In this document: positions 15,978-25,641 of the stretch, one piece after another | How the letters are laid out: each line of letters starts with the position of its first letter | Position numbering within the stretch: position 1 is the first letter of the stretch | NCBI RefSeq assembly: GCF_942548115.1 | Contig: NZ_OW824151.1 | Coordinates: forward strand, 3,224,001-3,288,000 | DNA from: Aeromicrobium sp. Leaf245 | Lineage (GTDB): Bacteria > Actinomycetota > Actinomycetes > Propionibacteriales > Nocardioidaceae | Direction: 5' to 3' | DNA: 64,000 bases | Translations under genes and position numbers: made by a program | Notes under the pieces: model-generated | Told to the model about the DNA's origin: nothing | Databases searched by the model: none | What the model saw: only the letters and a program-made list of their open reading frames with translations

Positions 15978-18194
15978 TCAGAGCGACAGCGAGCCCAGCA
16001 CCTCGGTGAAGGTGGTGGACGGACGCATCACGGCCGTGGCCTTCTCGTCGGACGGCCGGAAGTAGCCACCGATGTCGGCCGGGGAGCCCTGCACCGCGAG
16101 CAGCTCGTCGACGATCGTCTGCTCGTTGCTGCGCAGCGCACCGGCGACGTCGGCGAAGGCGGACGCCAGCTCGGCGTCCTCGGTCTGCTTCGCCAGCTCC
16201 TCGGCCCAGTAGAGCGCGAGGTAGAAGTGGCTGCCGCGGTTGTCGATCGTGCCGAGCTTGCGGCCGGGCGAGCGGTTCTCGTCGAGGAACGTCCCCGTGG
16301 CGCGGTCGAGCGTGTCGGCCAGGATCTGGGCGCGGGCGTTGCCGGCCGTGGTGGCCAGGTGCTCGAAGCTGGCCGCCAGCGCGAAGAACTCACCGAGGCT
16401 GTCCCAGCGCAGGTAGTTCTCCTTGACGAGCTGCTGCACGTGCTTGGGTGCCGAGCCGCCCGCGCCGGTCTCGAACAGTCCGCCGCCATTGATGAGCGGC
16501 ACGACCGACAGCATCTTGGCGCTCGTGCCGAGCTCCAGGATCGGGAACAGGTCGGTGTTGTAGTCGCGCAGCACGTTGCCGGTGACGCTGATCGTGTCCT
16601 CGCCGCGACGGATGCGCTCCACCGAGTAGGTGGTCGCCTCCGTCGGCGCCATGATCTCGATCGTCAGGCCGTCGGTGTCGAGCGACGGCAGGTAGTCGTT
16701 GACCTTGGCGATGAGGTTGGCGTCGTGGGCGCGGGTCTCGTCGAGCCAGAACACCGCCGGGGCGCCCGTGGCGCGGGCGCGGGTGACGGCGAGCTCGATC
16801 CAGTTGCGGATCGGCACGTCCTTCGTCTGGCAGGCGCGCCAGATGTCGTGCGGCTCCACGTCGTGCTCGATGAGCACGGTGCCCGCGGCGTCGACGACCT
16901 GGACGGTGCCCGCGGTCTCGATCTCGAACGTCTTGTCGTGGCTGCCGTACTCCTCGGCCGCCTGGGCCATGAGGCCGACGTTCGGCACCGAGCCCATCGT
17001 GGTCGGGTCGTACGCGCCGTTGGCCTTGCAGTCCTCGACGACGGCCTGGTAGATGCCGGCGTAGCTGGAGTCGGGGATGACCGCGAGGGTGTCGTGCTCC
17101 TGGCCGTCGGCGCCCCACATGTGGCCCGACGTCCGGATCATGGCCGGCATCGACGCATCGACGATGACGTCGCTCGGCACGTGCAGGTTGGTGATGCCCT
17201 TGTCGGAGTCGACGTAGGCCAGGCGCGGCCCCTCGGCCAGGCGCTGCTCGAAGGCCGCCTTGATCTCGGCGCCGTTCGACACGGCGTCCAGCCCGGAGAG
17301 GATGCCGCCGAGGCCGTCGTTGGCACTGAGTCCCGCCGCGGCGAGGTCGTCGCCGTAGCGCGCGAACACGTCGGCGAAGTAGGCCCGCACCACGTGGCCG
17401 AAGATGATCGGGTCGGAGACCTTCATCATCGTGGCCTTCAGGTGCACCGAGAACAGCACGTCGAGGTCCTGGGCGCGCTGGACCTGCTCGGCCAGGAACG
17501 CGTCGAGCGCCGCGGCCCGCATGACGGTGGCGTCGACGACCTCACCGGCCAGCACGGGCAGGGAGTCCTTGAGCACGGTCACGGTGCCGTCGGTGGCGAC
17601 GTGCTGGATCGTCAGGGTGTCGTCGGACCCGAGGACCACGGACTTCTCGTTCGAGCGGAAGTCGTCGGCGCCCATCGTGGCCACCTCGGTCTTGGAGTCG
17701 CTGCTCCAGGCGCCCATCGAGTGCGGGTTCTTGCGGGCGTAGGCCTTGACCGACGCGGGGGCGCGGCGGTCGGAGTTGCCCTCACGCAGGACCGGGTTGA
17801 CCGCACTGCCCTTGACCTTGTCGTAGCGGGCCTTGGCGTCCTTCTCGGCGTCGCTCGACGGGTTGTCGGGGTAGGCCGGCAGGTCGAAGCCCTGCTCCTG
17901 CAGCTCCTTGATCGCGGCCTTGAGCTGCGGGATCGAGGCGCTGATGTTGGGCAGCTTGATGATGTTCGCCTCGGGCGTCTTGGCAAGTGCTCCGAGCTCG
18001 GCGAGCGCGTCGTCGACCTGCTGGTCGGCGGGCAGCAGGTCCGCGAAGACCGCCAGGATGCGCCCGGACAGGGAGATGTCGCGCGTCTCCACGTCGACGC
18101 CGGCCGTCGAGGCGTAGGCCTCGATGACGGGCAGGAACGAGTAGGTCGCCAGCAGCGGGGCCTCGTCGGTGTGCGTGTAGATGATCTTGGCCAT
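15978..18194 (-). CDS. icd: NADP-dependent isocitrate dehydrogenase, monomeric type
   Basis: The 738-residue length is diagnostic of the monomeric enzyme; dimeric forms are about 400 residues. It oxidatively decarboxylates isocitrate to 2-oxoglutarate with NADP+ in the TCA cycle. Typical blocks: [20 protein letters not shown] at the start, [34 protein letters not shown], and near the end [22 protein letters not shown] in overlapping blocks with [18 protein letters not shown] at 18194 is preceded by GAGG in GAGGAGTGGC. The 14 bp TCT-Y-GA palindrome at 18227-18240 may be its operator. Confidence 0.96.
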   Translation of the reverse strand: MAKIIYTHTDEAPLLATYSFLPVIEAYASTAGVDVETRDISLSGRILAVFADLLPADQQVDDALAELGALAKTPEANIIKLPNISASIPQLKAAIKELQEQGFDLPAYPDNPSSDAEKDAKARYDKVKGSAVNPVLREGNSDRRAPASVKAYARKNPHSMGAWSSDSKTEVATMGADDFRSNEKSVVLGSDDTLTIQHVATDGTVTVLKDSLPVLAGEVVDATVMRAAALDAFLAEQVQRAQDLDVLFSVHLKATMMKVSDPIIFGHVVRAYFADVFARYGDDLAAAGLSANDGLGGILSGLDAVSNGAEIKAAFEQRLAEGPRLAYVDSDKGITNLHVPSDVIVDASMPAMIRTSGHMWGADGQEHDTLAVIPDSSYAGIYQAVVEDCKANGAYDPTTMGSVPNVGLMAQAAEEYGSHDKTFEIETAGTVQVVDAAGTVLIEHDVEPHDIWRACQTKDVPIRNWIELAVTRARATGAPAVFWLDETRAHDANLIAKVNDYLPSLDTDGLTIEIMAPTEATTYSVERIRRGEDTISVTGNVLRDYNTDLFPILELGTSAKMLSVVPLINGGGLFETGAGGSAPKHVQQLVKENYLRWDSLGEFFALAASFEHLATTAGNARAQILADTLDRATGTFLDENRSPGRKLGTIDNRGSHFYLALYWAEELAKQTEDAELASAFADVAGALRSNEQTIVDELLAVQGSPADIGGYFRPSDEKATAVMRPSTTFTEVLGSLSL

Positions 18195-18226
18195 CGCGGG
18201 CCACTCCTCGGGGTCGGCCGAAAGTC

Positions 18227-18240
18227 TCTCGACCTCAAGA
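18227..18240. promoter_or_regulatory. Candidate operator/promoter palindrome of icd
   Basis: TCTCGACCTCAAGA is a near-perfect palindrome (TCTYGA - 2 bp - TCRAGA) 33 bp upstream of the isocitrate dehydrogenase start. Similar TCTTGA-type palindromes precede TCA-cycle genes in other actinobacteria as far as I recall; I cannot name the regulator. Confidence 0.4.
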
Positions 18241-18308
18241 TATCCCTTCGGCGTCGGCGCGCGCCGCCCCGTCCCCCGCCCGGCCCCAGGACCGCTCCGT
18301 CCGGTCCC

Positions 18309-18866
18309 TCACTCGACGGCGGCCACCGCCAGGCGCAGCACGGCCTCGGCCCGCTCGGTGAGCCGGTCCTGGTCGCCGCCGAGCACGTTCGTCGTGACGA
18401 CCACGCTGCCGAGGTCGGCGGCACCGGCCGCCTGCGTGCCGTACCCACCGGCGAGGCTGCCGAACGCGATCTCCGCCGCCCCGAGTCCGTCGACAGCGGT
18501 GACCTCGGGATCCTCCATCACCGACGTCATGCCCGAGCGGTAGGCCGCGTACCCGCCGTTGTCCTCGGCGGGGACGACCCCGTAGGAGCCGCTGACACCG
18601 CGCGGGTCCTCCTCGCCGAAGTCGCAGGTGTCGACCGGGCCCGGTTCCGTCGTCACGGTGACGCCGAGCGCGTCGCCGAGCTCCTCGGCCGAGACGAGCG
18701 AGCACAGGTCGTCCGGCACGTCGGCGCCTTTCTCGGGCGCCGCCCCGGCGGTGGCCCCGGACGAGGTGCCGGCCGCGGGGTCGTCGCCGGCAGGAGCCTC
18801 GCCTCCTCCGCAGACTGCGAGGCCGAGCAGGGCGAGCGTGGCGAGGCCGACGAGGCACGTGCGCAT
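18309..18866 (-). CDS. Secreted lipoprotein, DUF3558-like
   Basis: The 185-residue protein has an N-terminal signal peptide with lipobox LAVC, so it should be attached to the membrane through Cys-19. A Gly/Ala/Pro/Thr linker follows and then a domain starting DDLCSLVSAEELGDALGVTV. That order of residues, with two cysteines (DLC and DTC), is the DUF3558 pattern of actinobacterial lipoproteins, whose role is unknown. The ATG at 18866 was chosen for the signal peptide and for GGAGGA 7 nt upstream. The next gene on the plus strand is divergent. Confidence 0.78.
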   Translation of the reverse strand: MRTCLVGLATLALLGLAVCGGGEAPAGDDPAAGTSSGATAGAAPEKGADVPDDLCSLVSAEELGDALGVTVTTEPGPVDTCDFGEEDPRGVSGSYGVVPAEDNGGYAAYRSGMTSVMEDPEVTAVDGLGAAEIAFGSLAGGYGTQAAGAADLGSVVVTTNVLGGDQDRLTERAEAVLRLAVAAVE

Positions 18867-18977
18867 GGGGGTTCCTCCAGGGTCGTGGGCGGCGGCCGGG
18901 AGCCGTGGCCCCAGGCTCGGCCCCCCGGGCTGTCGACGGCGATGGGGAAACGGCCTCATCCACCGGCCCGACGGCGG

Positions 18978-18983
18978 TACCGT
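18978..18983 (+). promoter_or_regulatory. -10 element of a leaderless LuxR-gene promoter
   Basis: TACCGT ends 6 nt before the GTG at 18990, fitting the leaderless pattern found at other genes of this window. It supports that GTG rather than one of the many in-frame upstream codons. Confidence 0.45.
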
Positions 18984-18989
18984 CTGACG

Positions 18990-20636
18990 GTGGGTCGAGT
19001 CGACGACGTCTCCCAAGTGGTGGCAGCCCTCCTGTGCGGCGGCCAGGCCGAGGCCGGCAGCGAGGCGGACGAGGCCCAGGACCGCGACGCCTGGCGCGCG
19101 CTCGTCGCATTCTGGTTCGGTGGCACCGACGAGACGCTCCAGCACGCCGGCCGTGCCCTCGCGGCGGCCGAGGACCCGCTCGGTCGGGCCCTCGCCCTCG
19201 CGACCGTCGGGCTGGCTCGGGCGCGGAATCGCGACCCGGTGCTGACCGACCCGTTCGACGAGCTCGAGCAGGTGCTGCGCGGTCGCGACCAGCGCGATCC
19301 CGCCTGGTGGTTCGCCCGGACCCTCGCCGCGGAGGCCGCCCTCACCTGCGCGCAGGTCGACCGCGCCCTCGCCCTGCTCCCCGACTCACAGGTCCCGTCA
19401 CCGTGGGAGGGCACGGCGGTCGAGGTCCTCCAGCGTCAGCTGCGGGTCCGTGCGCTCGCCTTCGGCGGCAGGATCGACCACGCGCGGCACGAGGTCGATG
19501 CGCTCGCGTCCGTCGCCACGACCCACGACCTCGCACGTCTCGCAGCCGGACTGCGCGCGCTCGTGCTGGGGAACGCCGAGCCCGCCGGCGCCGACGCCAC
19601 CCACGCCCTCGTGGCCGACGTCGCCGCCAGCCCGGTCCGCGACGACCACGTCGGTCGGGGGTCGCTCCTGCTGGCCGCGTTCGGGGCGGTCGCCACCGGC
19701 GACGTGCGCAGCGCAGCCACCCTGGTGCTCCGTGCAGGCGGCGACGCCAGCCTCTCGGCGCTCACCGTGGTGGACCAGGCCCTCGGGCTCGAGCTGCTCG
19801 TGGCCGTCGGCGAGCTCGACGGCGACCAGGAGGCCGTCCGCGCCTGGGCCAGCCTCGCCGCCCCGCTCGCAGCACATCCGGCGGCGGCGTCCACGGTGCT
19901 CAGGATCCGCGCTCGCGAGGCTGCGCTGCTCGGAGACGCCGGTGCGGCGGTCCTGCTCGCCGAGCAGGCCGTCGAGTCAGCCGAGGCAGCAGGTCGGGCC
20001 GTCGAGGCAGCCGAGGGTCGCGTGGTGCTGGCCCGGTCCCACCTGCTCGCCCGGCAGGTCAAGGAGGCCACCCGCACGCTGCGTGAGGCCGTCTCCGTCG
20101 CCGACCCCGGCGGCCACGCCGCGGTGCGTCGCTCGGCGTCCCAGGTCCTGAGCACGGCAGGTCGGCGCCTGCCCCCGGTCAGCGCCGGCGGCTGGTCCGT
20201 GCTCTCGCCCCGTGAGCGCGACGTGGCCGACCTCGTGCTGCGTGGCCTGGACCAGCACGCCATCGCGCAGTCGCTGTTCCTCTCCCCCGGCACCGTGCGT
20301 TCCCACGTCTCCCGCATCCTCTGCGCCTTCGGCGTCGGCACCCGCGTCGGTCTGTTGTCCGCGGTCGGCCCACGCGGTGACGACCCCGGTCGCGACCCCG
20401 ACGACCTCACGCCCCGTCAGCGCGACGTGGTCGGGCTGCTCGCGCAGGGGCGCAGCAACGTCGAGGTCGCCGCCGCGCTGGAGATCAGCGTCAAGGCGGT
20501 CGAGAAGCACGTCAGCGACGCCCTGGTCCGGTGGGACGCCGCCAGCCGATTCGAGCTTGCCCGGCAGTGGTTGAGGGCCGAGGCGGCAGTACCGGCCCCG
20601 CCCGCGGCGACGGAGCCCTCGCCCGCCGGCGCGTGA
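18990..20636 (+). CDS. LuxR-type regulator with two tandem C-terminal HTH domains
   Basis: The 548-residue protein has about 400 N-terminal residues of Ala-rich helical repeats, TPR-like in look, which would sense a signal or partner. Two LuxR HTH domains follow. HTH-1 at about 404-460: LSPRERDVADLVLRGL, with AIAQSLFLSPGTVRSHVSRI. HTH-2 at about 472-530: LTPRQRDVVGLLAQG, with EVAAALEISVKAVEKHVSDA. Both have the complete LuxR pattern. Most family members have one. Lacks a visible receiver domain or a Walker A motif, so it is not a typical LAL regulator. Targets unknown; catalase follows 66 bp downstream. Confidence 0.85.
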   Translation: MGRVDDVSQVVAALLCGGQAEAGSEADEAQDRDAWRALVAFWFGGTDETLQHAGRALAAAEDPLGRALALATVGLARARNRDPVLTDPFDELEQVLRGRDQRDPAWWFARTLAAEAALTCAQVDRALALLPDSQVPSPWEGTAVEVLQRQLRVRALAFGGRIDHARHEVDALASVATTHDLARLAAGLRALVLGNAEPAGADATHALVADVAASPVRDDHVGRGSLLLAAFGAVATGDVRSAATLVLRAGGDASLSALTVVDQALGLELLVAVGELDGDQEAVRAWASLAAPLAAHPAAASTVLRIRAREAALLGDAGAAVLLAEQAVESAEAAGRAVEAAEGRVVLARSHLLARQVKEATRTLREAVSVADPGGHAAVRRSASQVLSTAGRRLPPVSAGGWSVLSPRERDVADLVLRGLDQHAIAQSLFLSPGTVRSHVSRILCAFGVGTRVGLLSAVGPRGDDPGRDPDDLTPRQRDVVGLLAQGRSNVEVAAALEISVKAVEKHVSDALVRWDAASRFELARQWLRAEAAVPAPPAATEPSPAGA

Positions 20637-20702
20637 CCTCGACTCGCGACTTCCGGGTTCCCGGGTGACGGTGGAGGGACACAGACTTCGAAGGAGCGGA
20701 CC

Positions 20703-22301
20703 ATGACGCACCACGTCCCCCAGCCCGACGACGGCACGGCCGTCGCGACCGCACCCACCCCCGAGGCCCAGAAGGGCTCGACCACCGAGACCGGCGCACC
20801 CGCCGGCTCGGACCGCAACAGCCTGACCCTCGGCGCCGACGGCCCGATCCTGCTCCACGACCGGCACCTGCTGGAGCAGATGGCCCACTTCAACCGTGAG
20901 CGCGTGCCCGAGCGCAACGTGCACGCCAAGGGCTCCGGCGCCTTCGGCACCTTCACGACGACCGAGGACGTGAGCGCGTACACCAAGGCCGCGCTCTTCC
21001 AGCCCGGCGTCGAGACCGAGATGCTGGCGCGGTTCTCCACCGTCGCGGGCGAGCAGGGCTCCCCCGACACCTGGCGCGACCCGCGCGGCTTCGCGCTGAA
21101 GTTCTACACGACCGAGGGCAACTACAACCTCGTCGGCAACAACACCCCGGTCTTCTTCGTCCGCGACACGATGAAGTTCCAGCACTTCATCCGCAGCCAG
21201 AAGCGACGCGGCGCCAGCGGGCTGCGCGACAACCACATGCAGTGGGACTTCTGGTCGCTCAACCCCGAGTCCGCGCACCAGGTGACCTACCTGATGGGTG
21301 ATCGCGGCATCCCGCGCTCCTGGCGGCACATGAACGGCTACGGCTCGCACACCTTCCTGTGGATCAACGAGGCCGGTGACAAGCACTGGGTCAAGTACCA
21401 CTTCCACAGCCAGCAGGGCGTGCAGGGACTCACCGGCGAGGACGCCGACACGATCGCCGGCCACGACGCCGACTTCCACCGTCGCGACCTGTTCGAGTCC
21501 ATCGACGCCGGAGAGTTCCCGTCGTGGCGCCTGTCGGTGCAGCTCATGCCGTACGAGGACGCGAAGACCTACCGGCTCAACCCGTTCGACCTCACCAAGG
21601 TGTGGCCGCACGAGGACTACCCGCTGGTCGAGGTCGGGACCATGACCCTGAACCGGAACCCGGAGAACTTCTTCGCCGAGATCGAGCAGGCGGCCTTCGA
21701 GCCGTCGGCGATCGTGCCGGGCATCGGATTCAGCCCCGACAAGATGCTGCTGGGCCGAGTGTTCTCCTACTCCGACACCCAGCGCTACCGCATCGGGCCG
21801 AACTACCACCAGCTGCCGGTGAACCGGCCGAAGAACGTGGCGCACCACAACACCTACACGTTCGACGGTCCCATGGCCTACGACCACAGCGGCGACGAGG
21901 CGAAGTACGCGCCCAACAGCGAGGGGCGCGGCTACAGCGACGAGACCGGACCCGTCGACGACGGCTGGGAGGCCGACGGAGCGATGGTGCGCCAGGCCTA
22001 CACCCTCCGCCCGGACGACGACGACTTCAGCCAGGCCGGCGCCCTCGTGCGCGACGTCTGGGACGACGCCCAGCGCGAGCGGTTCGTCGAGACCGTGGCC
22101 GGCCACCTGCTCGGCGGGGTGAAGGGCGACGTCCTGGAGCGGGCCTTCGACTACTGGAAGAACGTCGATGCCGACACCGGCAAGCAGATCGAGGAGCTCA
22201 CGCGGGCCGGCCTCGGGGGCGACAACCCCGGCGGTGAGGACGACCAGGCCAAGGACCTGACCGCCAACGCCCTCGTCGAGACCCGCACCCACGCCGGCTG
22301 A
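20703..22301 (+). CDS. katA: Monofunctional catalase
   Basis: The 532-residue haem catalase converts H2O2 to water and oxygen. The catalytic His is in [11 protein letters not shown] near residue 78, the active-site Asn in [14 protein letters not shown] near residue 150, and the proximal haem ligand Tyr in [17 protein letters not shown] near residue 355. Small-subunit length and the absence of a C-terminal flavodoxin-like domain fit clade 1 or 3. The ATG at 20703 is preceded by AAGGAG. The gene symbol is a family name; other kat genes may exist elsewhere. A terminator follows. Confidence 0.95.
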   Translation: MTHHVPQPDDGTAVATAPTPEAQKGSTTETGAPAGSDRNSLTLGADGPILLHDRHLLEQMAHFNRERVPERNVHAKGSGAFGTFTTTEDVSAYTKAALFQPGVETEMLARFSTVAGEQGSPDTWRDPRGFALKFYTTEGNYNLVGNNTPVFFVRDTMKFQHFIRSQKRRGASGLRDNHMQWDFWSLNPESAHQVTYLMGDRGIPRSWRHMNGYGSHTFLWINEAGDKHWVKYHFHSQQGVQGLTGEDADTIAGHDADFHRRDLFESIDAGEFPSWRLSVQLMPYEDAKTYRLNPFDLTKVWPHEDYPLVEVGTMTLNRNPENFFAEIEQAAFEPSAIVPGIGFSPDKMLLGRVFSYSDTQRYRIGPNYHQLPVNRPKNVAHHNTYTFDGPMAYDHSGDEAKYAPNSEGRGYSDETGPVDDGWEADGAMVRQAYTLRPDDDDFSQAGALVRDVWDDAQRERFVETVAGHLLGGVKGDVLERAFDYWKNVDADTGKQIEELTRAGLGGDNPGGEDDQAKDLTANALVETRTHAG

Positions 22302-22317
22302 CCCTCCGTGACGTGAC

Positions 22318-22343
22318 GGCCCCCCTGCACGCGCAGGGGGGCC
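22318..22343 (+). terminator. Terminator hairpin after catalase
   Basis: GGCCCCCCTGC and GCAGGGGGGCC form an 11 bp perfect stem with a 4 nt loop, 16 bp past the katA stop. Confidence 0.8.
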
Positions 22344-22449
22344 TGCGTTACGTTCGTCACAGTGCCCTGGTCCGGGCGCCCCTCGGCTCATCCGCACCTC
22401 AGCTCATCCGTACAGACCTCCGTCGCCCCACCACCTCAAGGAGCATCGA

Positions 22450-23436
22450 GTGACCACTCCCGTCAAGGTCGCCGTCACCGGCGCCGCCGGCCAGATCGGC
22501 TACAGCCTCCTCTTCCGGATCGCCTCCGGCGCCCTGCTCGGACCCGACACCCCGGTCCAGCTGCGGCTGCTCGAGATCACCCCGGCCCTCAAGGCGCTCG
22601 AGGGCGTCGTGATGGAGCTCGACGACTGCGCCTTCACCACGCTCGACTCCGTCGAGATCGGTGACGACGCCGAGCACATCTTCGACGGCGTCAACCTGGC
22701 CCTGCTCGTGGGCGCCCGCCCCCGCACCAAGGGCATGGAGCGCGGCGACCTGCTCGAGGCCAACGGCGCGATCTTCACCGCCCAGGGCAAGGCCCTCAAC
22801 GCGGTCGCGGCCGACGACGTGCGCATCGGCGTCACCGGCAACCCGGCGAACACCAACGCGCTCATCGCCATGAGCAACGCGCCCGACATCCCGCGCGAGC
22901 GCTTCAGCGCCCTGACGCGGCTCGACCACAACCGCGCACTCAGCCAGCTGGCCGCCAAGACCGGCTCGAAGATCGGCGACATCACGAAGCTGACCATCTG
23001 GGGCAACCACTCCGCCACGCAGTACCCGGACGTCTTCCACGCCGAGATCGGTGGCCGTCCCGCCGCCGAGGTCGTCGACGACCAGGCCTGGATCGAGGAC
23101 ACCTTCATCCCGACCGTCGCCAAGCGCGGCGCGGCCATCATCGAGGCGCGCGGCGCCTCGTCGGCCGCCTCCGCCGCGTCGGCCACCATCGACGCCGCCC
23201 GCGACTGGCTGCACGGCACGCCCAAGGGCGACTGGGCCTCCATGGCCGTCGTCTCCGACGGCTCCTACGGCGTCCCCGAGGGCCTGATCTACTCCTACCC
23301 CGTCACCACGAGCAACGGTGACTGGGAGATCGTCCAGGGCCTGGAGATCGACGACTTCAGCCGGGCGCGCATGGACGCCACCGCGGCCGAGCTGGTCGAG
23401 GAGCGCGACGCGGTCAAGGAGCTCGGCCTGATCTGA
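22450..23436 (+). CDS. mdh: Malate dehydrogenase
   Basis: NAD-dependent enzyme of 328 residues that interconverts malate and oxaloacetate in the TCA cycle. The nucleotide loop is [20 protein letters not shown] at the N-terminus; substrate and catalytic residues fall in [13 protein letters not shown] (near residue 159) and [12 protein letters not shown] (near 187, with the catalytic His). This is the AMDH-like, cytosolic-type branch found in actinobacteria. The GTG at 22450 has AAGGAG 7 nt upstream. It has its own strong terminator. Confidence 0.96.
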   Translation: MTTPVKVAVTGAAGQIGYSLLFRIASGALLGPDTPVQLRLLEITPALKALEGVVMELDDCAFTTLDSVEIGDDAEHIFDGVNLALLVGARPRTKGMERGDLLEANGAIFTAQGKALNAVAADDVRIGVTGNPANTNALIAMSNAPDIPRERFSALTRLDHNRALSQLAAKTGSKIGDITKLTIWGNHSATQYPDVFHAEIGGRPAAEVVDDQAWIEDTFIPTVAKRGAAIIEARGASSAASAASATIDAARDWLHGTPKGDWASMAVVSDGSYGVPEGLIYSYPVTTSNGDWEIVQGLEIDDFSRARMDATAAELVEERDAVKELGLI

Positions 23437-23450
23437 GCTCCACCCTCAGC

Positions 23451-23494
23451 ACGACGCACGGTCCCCTCCCACCCGGACGGGGACCGTGCGTCGT
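23451..23494 (+). terminator. Terminator hairpin after mdh
   Basis: A 16 bp perfect stem (ACGACGCACGGTCCCC with GGGGACCGTGCGTCGT) and a 12 nt loop begin 14 bp past the mdh stop. It can serve both mdh and the convergent gene. Confidence 0.85.
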
Positions 23495-23500
23495 TCGTGC

Positions 23501-23595
23501 CCTGCCTCAGGCCGGCGGGCTGTTCCCTGCCTCAGGCCGGCGGGCTGTTCCCTGCCTCAGGCCGGCGGGCTGTTCCCTGCCTCAGGCCGGCGGGC
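23501..23595. repeat. 25 bp tandem repeat, four copies, ending in a gene's stop codon
   Basis: The repeat CCTGCCTCAGGCCGGCGGGC begins at 23501, 23526, 23551 and 23576, with 5 bp (TGTTC) between the copies. The last copy includes the stop codon (TGA, on the minus strand) and last residues of the DUF3017 gene. The three extra copies thus repeat the end of that gene. Confidence 0.85.
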
Positions 23596-23866
23596 CGGGC
23601 GGCACGATCAGGGCCAGCAGGCTCAGGCTCGCGCCCAGCACCGTCATCCAGACGATGTCGAACGTCCGGCCGCGCACCCGGAGCATCCCCACGTGGTCCG
23701 GTGGCACCACCACACGGGCGATCGCGCCCAGCACGAACGTCACGCCCACCACCATCAGGCCGGCCCGCCAGGCGCCGAACGCCACGAGGACGAGCCCGAC
23801 CGCCACCCCCACGAGCAGGAGCAGGTAGATCTGCGATCCGCGGCTGCGCGGCAGAGGCACCTTCAC
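23582..23866 (-). CDS. DUF3017 family membrane protein
   Basis: The 94-residue protein has three hydrophobic helices (about 12-31, 34-50 and 70-88). The sequence around AGLMVVGVTFVLGAIARVVV and VRGRTFDIVWM matches the DUF3017 pattern of small actinobacterial proteins encoded beside folD. Function is unknown. GTG start at 23866; the stop of folD is 7 nt away, so the two are probably one operon. Its last codons are within a tandem repeat. Confidence 0.82.
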   Translation of the reverse strand: MKVPLPRSRGSQIYLLLLVGVAVGLVLVAFGAWRAGLMVVGVTFVLGAIARVVVPPDHVGMLRVRGRTFDIVWMTVLGASLSLLALIVPPGPPA

Positions 23867-23873
23867 CGCGCCG

Positions 23874-24737
23874 TCATCCCCGGCTCGCGACGATCTTCTC
23901 GGCCTCGTCGACCACGTTGCTCAGCAGCATCGCCCGCGTCATCGGACCCACGCCGCCGGGATTGGGGGCCACCCAGCCGGCCACGTCCATCACGCCGGGG
24001 TGCAGGTCGCCGACGATCTTGCCGGCCTCGTCGCGGCTGACCCCGACGTCGAGCAGGGCGGCACCGGGCTTGACCATGTCGGCCGTGATGATGCCCGGCA
24101 CGCCGGCCGCGGCGACGACGATGTCGGCGCGCCGCACCTCGGCGGCGAGGTCGCGCGTGCCCGTGTGGCACAGCGTGACGGTGGCGTTCTCCGAGCGTCG
24201 CGTGAGCAGCAGTCCCATGGGACGGCCGACGGTGATGCCGCGACCGACGACCACGACGTTCGCCCCCGCGATCGGCACGTCGTGGCGGCGCAGCAGCTCC
24301 ACGATCCCGCGGGGCGTGCACGGCAGCGGGGCGGGCTCACCGAGCACCAGCCAGCCCAGGTTGGTGGGGTGCAGCCCGTCGGCGTCCTTCGCCGGGTCGA
24401 TCCGGCCGATCACGGCGTTCTCGTCGATCCCGCGCGGCAGCGGCAGCTGCACGATGTAGAGGGTGCAGTCGGGGTCGGCGTTCAGGCCGTCGACCGCCGC
24501 CTCGATCTCGGCCTGCGTCGCCGACGCCGGGAGGTCGACGCGGATCGACTCGATCCCGATCTGGGCGCAGTCGCGGTGCTTGGCGTCCACGTACCAGCGG
24601 CTACCCGGGTCGTCGCCGACCAGGATGGTGCCCAGACCCGGCACCAGCCCACGCTCCCGCAGGGCTGCCACCCTGCCGGTGAGCTCCGTCTTGATGGCCG
24701 CGGCCACCGCCTTGCCGTCGAGGATCTGCGCCGTCAC
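23874..24737 (-). CDS. folD: Bifunctional methylene-THF dehydrogenase / methenyl-THF cyclohydrolase
   Basis: Enzyme of 287 residues converting 5,10-methylene-THF to 10-formyl-THF, the one-carbon donor for PurN and PurH encoded nearby. Seen: [17 protein letters not shown] at the start, [20 protein letters not shown] (the Y and K of the active site), [10 protein letters not shown], and the NADP loop [17 protein letters not shown]. The GTG at 24737 was chosen; CAGACT lies 7 nt upstream as a possible leaderless -10 (24745-24750). Usual length for the family is about 285. Confidence 0.96.
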   Translation of the reverse strand: MTAQILDGKAVAAAIKTELTGRVAALRERGLVPGLGTILVGDDPGSRWYVDAKHRDCAQIGIESIRVDLPASATQAEIEAAVDGLNADPDCTLYIVQLPLPRGIDENAVIGRIDPAKDADGLHPTNLGWLVLGEPAPLPCTPRGIVELLRRHDVPIAGANVVVVGRGITVGRPMGLLLTRRSENATVTLCHTGTRDLAAEVRRADIVVAAAGVPGIITADMVKPGAALLDVGVSRDEAGKIVGDLHPGVMDVAGWVAPNPGGVGPMTRAMLLSNVVDEAEKIVASRG

Positions 24738-24816
24738 GCGCACGAGTCTGTCACGGCTCGGCGCCCGCGAGGAACATGACCCGATGGACACTCCCCCTAC
24801 ACTCAGGTCCGGGAGA

Positions 24817-24837
24817 GTGACCCGCCTCGGTGGTCAC
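24817..24837. promoter_or_regulatory. Candidate operator: GTGACC / GGTCAC inverted repeat
   Basis: GTGACC (24817-24822) and GGTCAC (24832-24837) form a 6-9-6 inverted repeat in the region between the divergent folD and TetR genes. It may be the site bound by the TetR protein. TACACT at 24798-24803 is a possible -10 for the TetR gene. Confidence 0.35.
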
Positions 24838-24896
24838 GCTGCAGACCGGCAGGACGGTCCCGGTGCCGCACGGCACCGCACGGGAGAGGGTGACGG

Positions 24897-25550
24897 ATGA
24901 CGACGCGGGCACAGCTGTCCCAGGAGCGCAGTCGGCAGCGACGCGACGAGCTCGTCGCCGCCGCCATCGAGCTGTTCGCCGAAGGCGGCGCACGCGCCGT
25001 CACGCACCGCGCGGTCGCACGACGAGCCGGGCTCCCCCCGGCCACCACCACCTACTACTTCGCCTCGATCGAGGAGCTGCTCCGCGAGGCCCTGCGCGAC
25101 CACATCGGACGGTGGCGGGCCTCGCTCGACACGCTGGCCGGCTTCGACTCCGGGCCCCGGACGCTGCGGGTCTGCGACGTGACCCCCACCATCGTGGGCG
25201 TGTTCTCGGCCCGTGGTCCCGAGGTCGCCGCCCTCGAGCTCTCGATCTACCTCGCCGCGACCCGCGACGAGGCCCTGCGCGACGAGGCCGCCAGCGCGCT
25301 TCGCAGCTTCGAGCAGCTCACCATCGGCTGGCTCACGGCTCTCGGCGTCCCCGCCCCCGAGCGACTCGCCGGCGCCCTCCTGACCGCGGTGGCCGGCACC
25401 GCTCTGCGCCGCCAGTCGGGCCTCTACTCCGAGACCGAGGAGGCCGAGCGCATGAGCGAGACCTTGCGCGACCTGGTCGGCGCCCACCTCCTGGGACGAG
25501 ACGTGATCGACGGGGCTCTCGCCAAAGCGACCGGTGCGTCATTAGACTGA
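24897..25550 (+). CDS. TetR family transcriptional regulator (first of a sister pair)
   Basis: The 217-residue protein starts with a clear TetR HTH: QLSQERSRQRRDELVAAAIE then AVTHRAVARRAGLPPATTTY, whose last part holds the recognition helix. The C-terminal domain is like that of TetR_C-type ligand domains, without a recognisable ligand. The next TetR gene (25642) has a very similar HTH, so the pair likely arose by duplication. Targets unknown; the divergent folD is a possible one. Confidence 0.88.
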   Translation: MTTRAQLSQERSRQRRDELVAAAIELFAEGGARAVTHRAVARRAGLPPATTTYYFASIEELLREALRDHIGRWRASLDTLAGFDSGPRTLRVCDVTPTIVGVFSARGPEVAALELSIYLAATRDEALRDEAASALRSFEQLTIGWLTALGVPAPERLAGALLTAVAGTALRRQSGLYSETEEAERMSETLRDLVGAHLLGRDVIDGALAKATGASLD

Positions 25551-25641
25551 CGATCAACAGTCTCGGGGTACACGAAGCGAAGGACGACGCGATCATGCTC
25601 GTTGGTGCCTTGGACGTCCCCAGCCCCGGACGCGGCCGTTC

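Noticed and set aside
24738-24896. ZTP (pfl) riboswitch upstream of folD
   Set aside because: The purine/folate context made it worth a look, but the conserved pfl blocks are not present in the folD leader, and the purH and purN starts leave no leader.
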